Of a stretch of DNA of 5,198 nt, positions 1-5,198 are shown piece after piece. The position numbers and the translations under genes are program-made. The stretch is taken from contig DOHJ01000176.1 in assembly GCA_003535335.1 (NCBI GenBank), forward strand, positions 1-5,198, in the 5' to 3' direction. Under the pieces are notes generated by a model. It searched no databases. It was not told where the DNA came from and saw only the letters and a list, made by a program, of their open reading frames with translations. The number at the start of each line of letters is the position of its first letter. The first letter of the stretch is position 1. Origin of the DNA: Paracoccaceae bacterium (GTDB lineage Bacteria > Pseudomonadota > Alphaproteobacteria > Rhodobacterales > Rhodobacteraceae).

Positions 1-32
1 TGCATGGGGATTGGGCGAAAATAGTCGCTCAT
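1..32 (-). CDS. folP: Start of next gene, probably dihydropteroate synthase FolP (partial, runs off the window)
   Basis: Only ten full codons are visible: ATG at 32-30 and the peptide MSDYFRPIPM. The start overlaps the folB stop as ATGA (TGA at 31-29), a usual sign of translational coupling, and a good ribosome binding site (GGAGAG) lies six bases upstream. Ten residues cannot identify a family. The folP call rests on position: FolP follows FolB in folate synthesis, joining the pterin pyrophosphate to p-aminobenzoate, and the two genes are often adjacent in alphaproteobacteria. That a gene starts here is fairly safe; its identity is inference. Confidence 0.5.
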   Translation of the reverse strand, partial: MSDYFRPIPM

Positions 33-943
33 TTAAAACTCTCCGGTTTGCTGTGATCAAATGCTTGGAACTGAGCGTGATTTTCGGGATTGCCAATAAC
101 AACCAAACGCTCTGCATTCAGCACTTCAGACAGCCAAATCGCAAGCTTTAAACCATCGACAACCCCGTTTGGTCCATCCACTGCGTCCAATATTATTTTC
201 GAGGGAGCCCAAAGACTTAGTTGGCCTTGCTTAACACCCCAGTCCAGCTCGGTGCGACTATCAACCACCACAAGTTTTGGAAACTGGCTGGCCAGCATCC
301 ATGCGTTTTGCTCAATTTCCAACAGGTCAATCCGGCGCTGGCTCAATGCGTCTGCGGCTTGCTGACGGTTGTTCTTTGGCAGATCGGCGCAAAAAATCAC
401 AGGGGCGGCGTGTTGCTCGAACCGAGCAATCCACTGGCCAATATTGCCACCGGAAATTGCAACATTTTGCAAAAATACCACCAGTGGCCCTGCTTGGACA
501 TCCTTGGAACGCTCTTTTGAACCCGCATCACGCCCACGCACGATCTCGACCCCAAGCGCACCCGTGCCGCGATCCAGTTTTTCGATCCTGACAAAGACAC
601 GCAAGGCCTGAGGCTCGCGTAAAATCCTGTCTGCAATACGTTCGGCCAAGGTTTCCAGCAGGTTCAGGCGCCCGGCTTGCAGCTCTGCGCCAATTGCCTG
701 GGTCAGGGTATCATATGACAGGATTCGATCCACGTCATCATCCAGCGGGCCTGACGGGGGGCCAACCTCGACCACCAGATCAAATTGCAGGCGCTGGGTG
801 TTGCCGCGCTCGGCCTGAAATGCACCGATTTCAACCTCTTCAACATGACCGCGCACCGATATCCGGTCAGGAAAATCGCTGCCGCAGCTCGCTAAACTGC
901 GCAGTTCAGGGTGCGAAAATGCTTGTTTTATCTCGGATGTCAT
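29..943 (-). CDS. folB: Dihydroneopterin aldolase FolB with a long extra C-terminal domain
   Basis: FolB cleaves 7,8-dihydroneopterin to 6-hydroxymethyl-7,8-dihydropterin and glycolaldehyde in cytoplasmic folate synthesis. Residues 27-138 match the aldolase. Glu45 (in GAFQAERG) fits the substrate-side glutamate, Tyr77 (in ILSYDTL) the conserved tyrosine, NLLETLAERIADRI at 94-107 the pterin-anchoring helix with Glu97, and Lys122 (in RIEKLD) the catalytic lysine; GVEIVRGR closes the fold. Typical FolB proteins have about 120 residues; this one has 304. Residues 150-304 form a second region with several hydrophobic beta-like strands (LVVFLQN, PVIFCADL, LVVVDSR, LVVIGNP) that I cannot assign. I recall similarly long FolB proteins in Rhodobacterales, so this is probably a lineage form, not an assembly artefact. 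The ATG start has GGTGA (951-955) seven bases upstream. It follows the hydrolase after 41 bp and overlaps the next gene by ATGA. Confidence 0.87.
   Translation of the reverse strand: MTSEIKQAFSHPELRSLASCGSDFPDRISVRGHVEEVEIGAFQAERGNTQRLQFDLVVEVGPPSGPLDDDVDRILSYDTLTQAIGAELQAGRLNLLETLAERIADRILREPQALRVFVRIEKLDRGTGALGVEIVRGRDAGSKERSKDVQAGPLVVFLQNVAISGGNIGQWIARFEQHAAPVIFCADLPKNNRQQAADALSQRRIDLLEIEQNAWMLASQFPKLVVVDSRTELDWGVKQGQLSLWAPSKIILDAVDGPNGVVDGLKLAIWLSEVLNAERLVVIGNPENHAQFQAFDHSKPESFK
39..44 (-). promoter_or_regulatory. Ribosome binding site for the folP-like gene
   Basis: On the minus strand GGAGAG lies six bases before the ATG at 32-30, inside the last codons of folB. It matches the anti-Shine-Dalgarno sequence well at a normal spacing. 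It supports real translation from the ATGA overlap, with ribosomes finishing folB able to restart directly. Confidence 0.6.
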
Positions 944-984
944 TGGTTTTTCACCGTTAGATCAGGGCAATATTAAAACCCTGT

Positions 985-2031
985 CTAGCGGTAAAAATAG
1001 TGGCCATCAACACTTGCAGTACGTGTAAAAACACGCGACCAGCTCGGTCTTACAGTGTGATTATGATAATAGGCGGCCCCCATAGTCAGGTTTCGCGGCG
1101 CACCATCCAGCAATGCACGGGCAATTTTTCCCACATTGCGATAGGCTGCCGGCTCGTTCACAACCTCGGCTTTGCCATCACAGGTATATGAAAACTGGCA
1201 CCGGTGTTTTTTACCTGTACCCTGATTGACCACGGCACAAACAGAATTTGGAAACTTGCGCGAATCCACCCGGTTCAAAATAACCTCGGCAACCGCAACT
1301 TGTCCTTTAACGCTTTCGCCGCGCGCTTCGAAATACAAGGCTTCGGTCAGACACAGCCACTCGGCCCCGCCGGTTGCGGCTGGCTGGCTCGCAACCCATT
1401 TGCGCGTATAGCTGATGCTCGGGATTGTGCGGTCTTGCCCGCGAGGTTTGGGGCGCAAGCTGGTGGTCGGGGCAGATGTAAGGACACGCATCCGCTCGAT
1501 CCCGACCAGATTTAAAGCGCGGGTTTCTTCGACCAAAAGGCTCACAAGCCGTGGACCTATATTATCACTACTGTCTGCATCCGGAGTGTTTGATGTGCTC
1601 AAGCGCACTTGCAACGTGGGTTTTCCCGCTGGTTGCGCAACTGCATTTACGGCTTGAATTTCAGCGGTCTGCGGACGTGGTACCGGCTTGGAAACCTGCA
1701 CCATCGTATAAATCACTGGCGCGTAAATCACCGCTGGATTGGCAGCTGGTGGTCTAAATGACGTTTCATCATCCCACACAACCTTGGCCTGTGGCAGTAA
1801 CGCATTCACATATAAATTGGCAGTGGGTGCGGTCATAGAAAAAATAATGTCCGCTTTTTCAGCCTTGCTCTGGCTGTTTACGGCCAATGCTGCAAACCCC
1901 AGAATTGCAAGCCCGAACACGGCACTCGCGAACCGCAGAAATTGCCAGTTCAAATATTTATTTTGCAGAGTATTTTTTAGAGTATTTTGCAGCATTCTTA
2001 ACAATATTCCATATTGATCCCGCTCGCGCAA
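985..2031 (-). CDS. SleB/CwlJ-family cell wall hydrolase, exported or membrane-anchored
   Basis: This is a probable peptidoglycan hydrolase of the Hydrolase_2 family, named for the spore cortex enzyme SleB; in non-sporing alphaproteobacteria such proteins are thought to act in wall turnover. The domain covers about residues 226-348: LYFEARGE (232-239, with Glu235 the likely catalytic glutamate), GQVAVAEVILNRV (243-255), CQFSYTCDG (278-286) and YYHNHTVRPSW (321-331). Cys227, 265, 278 and 284 could form disulfides in the periplasm. A hydrophobic segment at 34-51 ends in ALA (48-50), so it could be a cleavable signal or an anchor. Residues 52-225 are a low-complexity linker rich in Pro, Ala, Thr and Ser. 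The start is uncertain: TTG at 2031 follows a stop two codons upstream and has a GGGG eight bases away, while ATG at 1995 gives a protein 12 residues shorter with a poor binding site. The TTG is kept because of the binding-site spacing and the promoter just upstream. Confidence 0.85.
   Translation of the reverse strand: MRERDQYGILLRMLQNTLKNTLQNKYLNWQFLRFASAVFGLAILGFAALAVNSQSKAEKADIIFSMTAPTANLYVNALLPQAKVVWDDETSFRPPAANPAVIYAPVIYTMVQVSKPVPRPQTAEIQAVNAVAQPAGKPTLQVRLSTSNTPDADSSDNIGPRLVSLLVEETRALNLVGIERMRVLTSAPTTSLRPKPRGQDRTIPSISYTRKWVASQPAATGGAEWLCLTEALYFEARGESVKGQVAVAEVILNRVDSRKFPNSVCAVVNQGTGKKHRCQFSYTCDGKAEVVNEPAAYRNVGKIARALLDGAPRNLTMGAAYYHNHTVRPSWSRVFTRTASVDGHYFYR
1965..1988 (-). repeat. 12-bp tandem repeat in the hydrolase N-terminus
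   Basis: On the plus strand GCAGAGTATTTT (1965-1976) is followed by TTAGAGTATTTT (1977-1988), matching at 10 of 12 positions, with partial copies on both sides. It is in frame and encodes the repeating peptide LQNTLKNTLQN at residues 14-24, ahead of the membrane segment. A 12-bp unit changes length by four residues without shifting the frame, so slippage here would be tolerated. No function is evident. Confidence 0.6.
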
Positions 2032-2060
2032 AGATCAAACCCCAAGCATAAACACTGGAT

Positions 2061-2089
2061 ATGATACAATAAGTTCCCGTTTGAGTCCA
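2061..2089 (-). promoter_or_regulatory. Candidate sigma-70-type promoter of the hydrolase gene
   Basis: On the minus strand TGGACT (2089-2084, four of six matches to TTGACA) and TATCAT (2066-2061, five of six to TATAAT) are separated by exactly 17 bases. Transcription would start near 2054, leaving a leader of about 22 bases before the TTG start or about 58 before the ATG. A GANTC site (2083-2087) overlaps the -35 element. The promoter may also serve folB and folP, since I see no convincing promoter or terminator in the 41-bp gap before folB. Identified by consensus matching only. Confidence 0.45.
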
Positions 2090-2135
2090 GCAGGCCTGAT
2101 GTTATGCCAACCCGCAGCATGATAAAAACCGCATT

Positions 2136-2170
2136 TCGAACCTGATCTTAATTAAAAAGATCAAATTCAA
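2136..2170 (-). terminator. 14-bp stem-loop after the PPDK-like gene, a possible terminator or 3' stabiliser
   Basis: In the minus-strand transcript the arms 2170-2157 and 2149-2136 pair over 14 consecutive positions (11 Watson-Crick, three G-U) around a seven-base loop, UUUAAUU. It begins 40 bases after the PPDK-like stop codon. The inner seven pairs are a perfect inverted repeat (TGATCTT/AAGATCA). A run of five U (2128-2124) comes seven bases after the stem, not directly behind it, and the stem is A+U-rich, so it is not a textbook intrinsic terminator. It may be a weak terminator or protect the 3' end. Confidence 0.45.
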
Positions 2171-2210
2171 GCTGTTACATATTGTTTTATAAGGATAATT
2201 TTTTAAATCT

Positions 2211-4736
2211 CTATTTTCCGGCAATGACCAGCTGAGCAGCAGCCAATCGGGCAACGGGAACCCGAAAAGGGGAACAGGAAACATAATCATATCCCGCATT
2301 TCGGCAAAACTCGATAGATTCGGGGTTGCCGCCATGCTCGCCACATATCGACAGCACCAGATCCGGCTGCACCGCGCGGCCACGTTGGGCACCAATGCTT
2401 AAAAGATCGCCCACACCTTCGGTATCCAGCATGTGAAACGGGTCTTCCGGATAAACCCCCAACTGCACATAATTCGACATAAACCGGCCCGCATCATCAC
2501 GTGACAAACCATAGGTCATCTGGGTTAGATCATTGGTGCCGAAACTTAAAAAAGCTGCATTTTGTGCAATATCACCAGCGCGCAATGCGGCCCTCGGGGT
2601 TTCAACCATCACCCCCAAACGATAATCAAAATCCTGCCCTTGCTCAACCCGCACAGCAGCTGCAACCGCATCAACCCGGGATTTGATCAGCTCGACCTCC
2701 CGAGAAGCACTGATAAGCGGCAGCATAATTTCAGGCACCACGGTATTGCCCTTGCCACGGGCCAGAATCGTCGCCTCGAAAATGGCACGGGCCTGCATGT
2801 CATAGATTTCCGGCACAGTAATGCCCAACCGCACCCCGCGCATGCCCAGCATCGGGTTATATTCACGCAAAGCATCCACCCGACGGATTACATCCGAAAC
2901 CGGCAAATCCAGCGCTTCGGCCAATTCGCGTTGACCCTCGCGGGTGGACGGCAGAAATTCATGCAATGGCGGATCCAGCAGGCGGATACACACCGGTTTT
3001 CCCTGCATGATTTCAAACAGCTCAAAAAAATCGGCCCGCTGCATCGGCAAGAGTTGCTGAAGGGCTTCCATGCGGTCCTTGGCTGAATCCGAGAAAATCA
3101 TTTCGCGCATCACAGTCAAGCGATCCTGCTCAAAAAACATGTGCTCGGTCCGGCACAGACCGATGCCTTGGGCATTAAATTTTCGCGCCAAACGGGCATC
3201 ATTCGGGGTGTCGGCATTTGCACGCACCCCGATATCGCAAACCTCGGCGGCCCAATCCATCAGCGCGGCGAACGATCCGTCAAGCGCGGGTTCCAGCATA
3301 TTAGTTGCACCGGCCAGCGCCTGACCCAAGGTGCCATCAATCGTAATCACATCGCCTTCTTTAAAGACACGACCATTTCCAGCTGTCAGGCTGTTTTTAC
3401 GCCGGTCAATAACCATATCCATTGCCCCTACCACACAGGGCAAACCCAGCCCGCGGGCAATCACAGCCGCATGGCTGCTTACCCCGCCGCGAATGGTTAA
3501 TACACCAACCGAGGCGTGCATGCCGCGCACATCTTCCGGCGTGGTTTCATTGCGCACCAAAATGCACGGCTCGTCGCGCGCCGCACTGGCCTGTGCCGCG
3601 TTCGAGCTGAATACAATCTTGCCGCTGGCCGCACCGGGGCTGGCCGCGATTGCCTGCTGGAACACATCGCGCTCGCCGTCCGGGTCAATCTGGTGGTGCA
3701 AAAGTTCGCTCAGGGCGCGCGGCTCAATCCGCATCAAGGCCTCGTTGCGGGTGATTATTTTATCATTGGCAAGCGCCACGGCAATGCGCACGGCCGCACG
3801 TGATCGGCGCGCAATGCGCACTGCATCCAAAATATGCAGCGTTTTGTTTGAAATGGCAAATTCAAGCTGCATTTCCTCGCGCAGGCGCGTTCTGCACAAA
3901 TCACCAAAGTTCAACAATTCGGCGAACACATCCGGCAAAGCATCTTGCAGGCAAGCCCCGCGTTTGTCTTTGCAAAGAAACAACACATCATGGCCCTCGT
4001 GTAACGCATCGCGCCCTTGGGATTGGCATCTGTACCGACCAATGATTTTCTGCTGACCTGTAGCGGCATCAACAAAATGGATCACACCAGAGCCGCTTTT
4101 GCCCTTGCCAACCCCCAGCGCCATTTCCTGCACAATCAGGCCCAAACCGGCATCGACCGGGGCGCCTTTGGCCTGACGTAACAGCCGCGCGCTGGTGCCT
4201 TCCCAAGCCCGCGCCATCGAGCGTAAAACACCAGATAACTGATGCGCCGGATCTTGTGGAAATTGTTGATCCGTTTCATCGGTGTAGTTGTGCAAAGCCG
4301 ATTTTAACGCCTCATTTGTAGGCTTGGCAGGCAATTCAAACATATCCGGATCCAGCCGCGCAACATGCACGGCATAAGCCTGAATGAACCGCAAATAAAT
4401 TGCATTTGCCGTTTCCTCACCCAGATCTTTGGCCATATTCCGGTGGCGCAGATCATTCATGCCGATGTTTAAGATTGAACTGGGGCCACCCCAATCGGGA
4501 TCTTCGGAACTGGGGCGCACACTAACAAGACCCGAGGCGAAACTTGCCATCATTTGGTCGGTGTGATCCGGTTCTCTTGCGGCAATCGCATGCACCGTTT
4601 CAAAGGAAATTGCCAAGGTTTTGGGCACCGGCATTTTCAGGCGCAGCAGGCGTTGCAAGCATTTGGCGCGCCCGCCGTGGGTGTTGGTGGCAATTTGGGC
4701 AGACGGGGTGATTTGCGTAAATGTTTGGTTTGGCAC
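2211..4736 (-). CDS. Pyruvate, phosphate dikinase-family PEP-binding protein with a divergent ATP-grasp domain
   Basis: PPDK (gene ppdK) interconverts ATP, phosphate and pyruvate with AMP, pyrophosphate and PEP through a phosphohistidine. The central domain (about 365-475) has GGVSSHAAVIARG with His422 as the phosphate carrier. The C-terminal barrel (about 490-841) is close to PPDK: GIGLCRTEHMFF (524-535), IRLLDPPLHEFLP (Arg585), NPMLGMRGVRLG (Arg633), Glu712, FGTNDLTQMTYG (Asn735) and CGEHGG (catalytic Cys798). The N-terminal ATP-grasp domain (1 to about 330) is recognisable (FPQDPAHQL, LRFIQAY) but divergent. Against Clostridium symbiosum PPDK, recalled from memory, Lys22 is Arg23, Glu279 is Arg242, Asp321 is Gln290, Gln335 is Asp304 and Arg337 is Val306; Arg92 (Arg74) and Glu323 (Glu292) remain, and the PGMMDT loop is replaced. 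At 841 residues it is slightly short (usual 870-890). The start is GTG with only a weak AGAAAG upstream; no other plausible start precedes it. It may be a paralogue, not the organism's working PPDK. Family membership is sure, activity is not. Confidence 0.85.
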   Translation of the reverse strand: MPNQTFTQITPSAQIATNTHGGRAKCLQRLLRLKMPVPKTLAISFETVHAIAAREPDHTDQMMASFASGLVSVRPSSEDPDWGGPSSILNIGMNDLRHRNMAKDLGEETANAIYLRFIQAYAVHVARLDPDMFELPAKPTNEALKSALHNYTDETDQQFPQDPAHQLSGVLRSMARAWEGTSARLLRQAKGAPVDAGLGLIVQEMALGVGKGKSGSGVIHFVDAATGQQKIIGRYRCQSQGRDALHEGHDVLFLCKDKRGACLQDALPDVFAELLNFGDLCRTRLREEMQLEFAISNKTLHILDAVRIARRSRAAVRIAVALANDKIITRNEALMRIEPRALSELLHHQIDPDGERDVFQQAIAASPGAASGKIVFSSNAAQASAARDEPCILVRNETTPEDVRGMHASVGVLTIRGGVSSHAAVIARGLGLPCVVGAMDMVIDRRKNSLTAGNGRVFKEGDVITIDGTLGQALAGATNMLEPALDGSFAALMDWAAEVCDIGVRANADTPNDARLARKFNAQGIGLCRTEHMFFEQDRLTVMREMIFSDSAKDRMEALQQLLPMQRADFFELFEIMQGKPVCIRLLDPPLHEFLPSTREGQRELAEALDLPVSDVIRRVDALREYNPMLGMRGVRLGITVPEIYDMQARAIFEATILARGKGNTVVPEIMLPLISASREVELIKSRVDAVAAAVRVEQGQDFDYRLGVMVETPRAALRAGDIAQNAAFLSFGTNDLTQMTYGLSRDDAGRFMSNYVQLGVYPEDPFHMLDTEGVGDLLSIGAQRGRAVQPDLVLSICGEHGGNPESIEFCRNAGYDYVSCSPFRVPVARLAAAQLVIAGK

Positions 4737-4748
4737 GCGGATTTCTTT

Positions 4749-4765
4749 CTGTAAGTTATTTACAG
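4749..4765 (-). promoter_or_regulatory. Perfect inverted repeat before the PPDK-like gene, candidate operator
   Basis: The minus strand reads CTGTAA-ATAAC-TTACAG, a perfect six-base dyad with a five-base spacer, 12 bases before the GTG start. If the weak promoter just upstream is real, the dyad touches its -10 element and covers the transcription start, a usual repressor position. It could also form a small hairpin in the leader close to the weak ribosome binding site. I do not recognise the regulator. Confidence 0.4.
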
Positions 4766-4791
4766 CATAGCGCGTGTTGGGCCAGAGGCAA
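4764..4791 (-). promoter_or_regulatory. Weak promoter candidate for the PPDK-like gene
   Basis: On the minus strand TTGCCT (4791-4786) and TATGCT (4769-4764), each matching four of six consensus bases, lie 16 bases apart in the 102-bp gap after glyS. A GANTC site (4795-4799) sits just upstream of the -35 and a dyad overlaps the -10. No terminator is visible between glyS and this site, so readthrough from glyS is an equally good explanation for expression. Confidence 0.27.
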
Positions 4792-4838
4792 AAAGATTCT
4801 ATGCCTGCGGCGCGGATATTTTTGGAACAATAATAAGG

Positions 4839-5198
4839 CTAGCCTTCCAGTTTGGACAGATCCGCCACGGTGCTACAGGTTTTTCGGATTTGGCTGAGCA
4901 GATTTAGGCGGTTGCGGCGGACAGTTGAATTATCTGTGTTGACCTGAACGCCCTCAAAAAACGCGTCAATTGGCGCGCGCAAGGTTGCCATGGCGGACAT
5001 GGCGGCGGCGAAATCCTCGGTTTGCAGGGCCGGGGTGATTTGTGCTTCTGCGGCTTCCAACACCTTGAACAAATCGCGTTCCGCATCGGTTTCGGCGAAT
5101 TTGATATCGGCCCCGTAAGAATATTCAACGCCGTCTTTCTTCTCTTCGGCCGGTAAAATGTTAGTGGCGCGTTTGAAGCCTTGCAGCAGGTTCGCACC
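4839..5198 (-). CDS. glyS: Glycyl-tRNA synthetase beta subunit, C-terminal 119 residues (5' part outside the window)
   Basis: GlyS is the beta subunit of the bacterial alpha2beta2 glycyl-tRNA synthetase, which charges tRNA-Gly in the cytoplasm. The frame stays open to the window edge, so the start lies beyond 5198; an internal TTG at 5072 is not the start. The fragment begins GANLLQGFKRATNIL and ends RRNRLNLLSQIRKTCSTVADLSKLEG before a TAG stop, the latter closely matching the end of E. coli GlyS as I recall it (VNADDKELRINRLTMLEKLR, then VADIS). FFEGVQVNTDNS matches the conserved FFDxVxVN segment. This part is the DALR-type helical anticodon-binding domain. The PPDK-like gene follows after 102 bp on the same strand; glyQ would be expected upstream, outside this window. 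Confidence 0.92.
   Translation of the reverse strand, partial: GANLLQGFKRATNILPAEEKKDGVEYSYGADIKFAETDAERDLFKVLEAAEAQITPALQTEDFAAAMSAMATLRAPIDAFFEGVQVNTDNSTVRRNRLNLLSQIRKTCSTVADLSKLEG

Noticed and set aside
963..983. Inverted repeat CAGGG-N11-CCCTG between the hydrolase and folB
   Set aside because: Only five pairs with an 11-base loop and no following U-run on the minus strand; too weak to call a terminator or operator.
944..1010. A possible folB promoter just upstream of its start
   Set aside because: AT-rich hexamers such as TAATAT are present, but no -35 lies at an acceptable spacing; transcription from the hydrolase promoter is simpler.
2148..2155. TTAATTAA as a possible CtrA site
   Set aside because: The CtrA pattern needs two TTAA halves seven bases apart; here they abut, and the bases belong to the loop and inner stem of the hairpin.
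2102..2395. A 97-codon minus-strand open frame covering the end of the PPDK-like gene and the following gap
   Set aside because: Most of it is another frame of the conserved PPDK C-terminus, and it has no recognisable motif or good ribosome binding site.
2562..3086. A 174-codon plus-strand open frame inside the PPDK-like gene
   Set aside because: It is antisense to the highly conserved C-terminal barrel and its composition (many His, Gln, Asn and Pro) is that of a shadow frame.
3331..4056. A 241-codon open frame on the plus strand inside the PPDK-like gene
   Set aside because: It lies wholly antisense to a clearly conserved coding region, is rich in Arg, Ser and Ala as expected from a mirrored frame, and resembles no protein I know.
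4835..4846. A perfect 12-bp palindrome (AAGGCTAGCCTT) across the glyS stop codon
   Set aside because: With no spacer it can form only a four-pair hairpin, it has no U-run, and part is fixed by codons; probably chance.

Overview
The window looks like a housekeeping stretch of an alphaproteobacterial chromosome, most likely Rhodobacterales (Roseobacter-like). The reasons are the gene order, the form of the proteins and a roughly balanced base composition; this is inference, with no database search. Every gene I can support lies on the minus strand, so the genes are transcribed from position 5198 towards position 1.

Layout in transcription order: (1) the C-terminal 119 residues of the glycyl-tRNA synthetase beta subunit, GlyS (4839-5198, cut by the window end). 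(2) A 102-bp gap (4737-4838) with a weak promoter candidate and a perfect 6-5-6 dyad where transcription would start. (3) An 841-residue protein of the pyruvate, phosphate dikinase (PPDK) family (2211-4736, GTG start). Its phosphohistidine and PEP/pyruvate domains look intact, but its N-terminal ATP-grasp domain has lost several nucleotide- and metal-binding residues. (4) A 179-bp gap (2032-2210) with a 14-bp RNA stem-loop and a fair promoter candidate. (5) A secreted or membrane-anchored cell-wall hydrolase of the SleB/CwlJ family (985-2031). (6) A 41-bp gap (944-984). (7) An enlarged dihydroneopterin aldolase, FolB, with about 155 extra C-terminal residues of unknown function (29-943). (8) The first codons of the next gene, probably folP, joined to folB by an ATGA start/stop overlap (1-32).

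How the genes work together: FolB and FolP would act in the same pathway, making the pterin half of folate, and the ATGA overlap suggests translational coupling. The hydrolase is a peptidoglycan enzyme with no evident biochemical link to folate, and the PPDK-like protein has none evident to glycyl-tRNA synthesis. These two are probably neighbours by conserved order rather than by pathway.

I found no mobile element, CRISPR array, tRNA or rRNA, and no clear new multi-gene system. The points most worth a second look are the PPDK paralogue with a degenerate ATP-grasp domain, the extra FolB domain, the strand-specific stem-loop after the PPDK-like gene, the dyad before it, and the clustering of rare GANTC sites in the two larger gaps.
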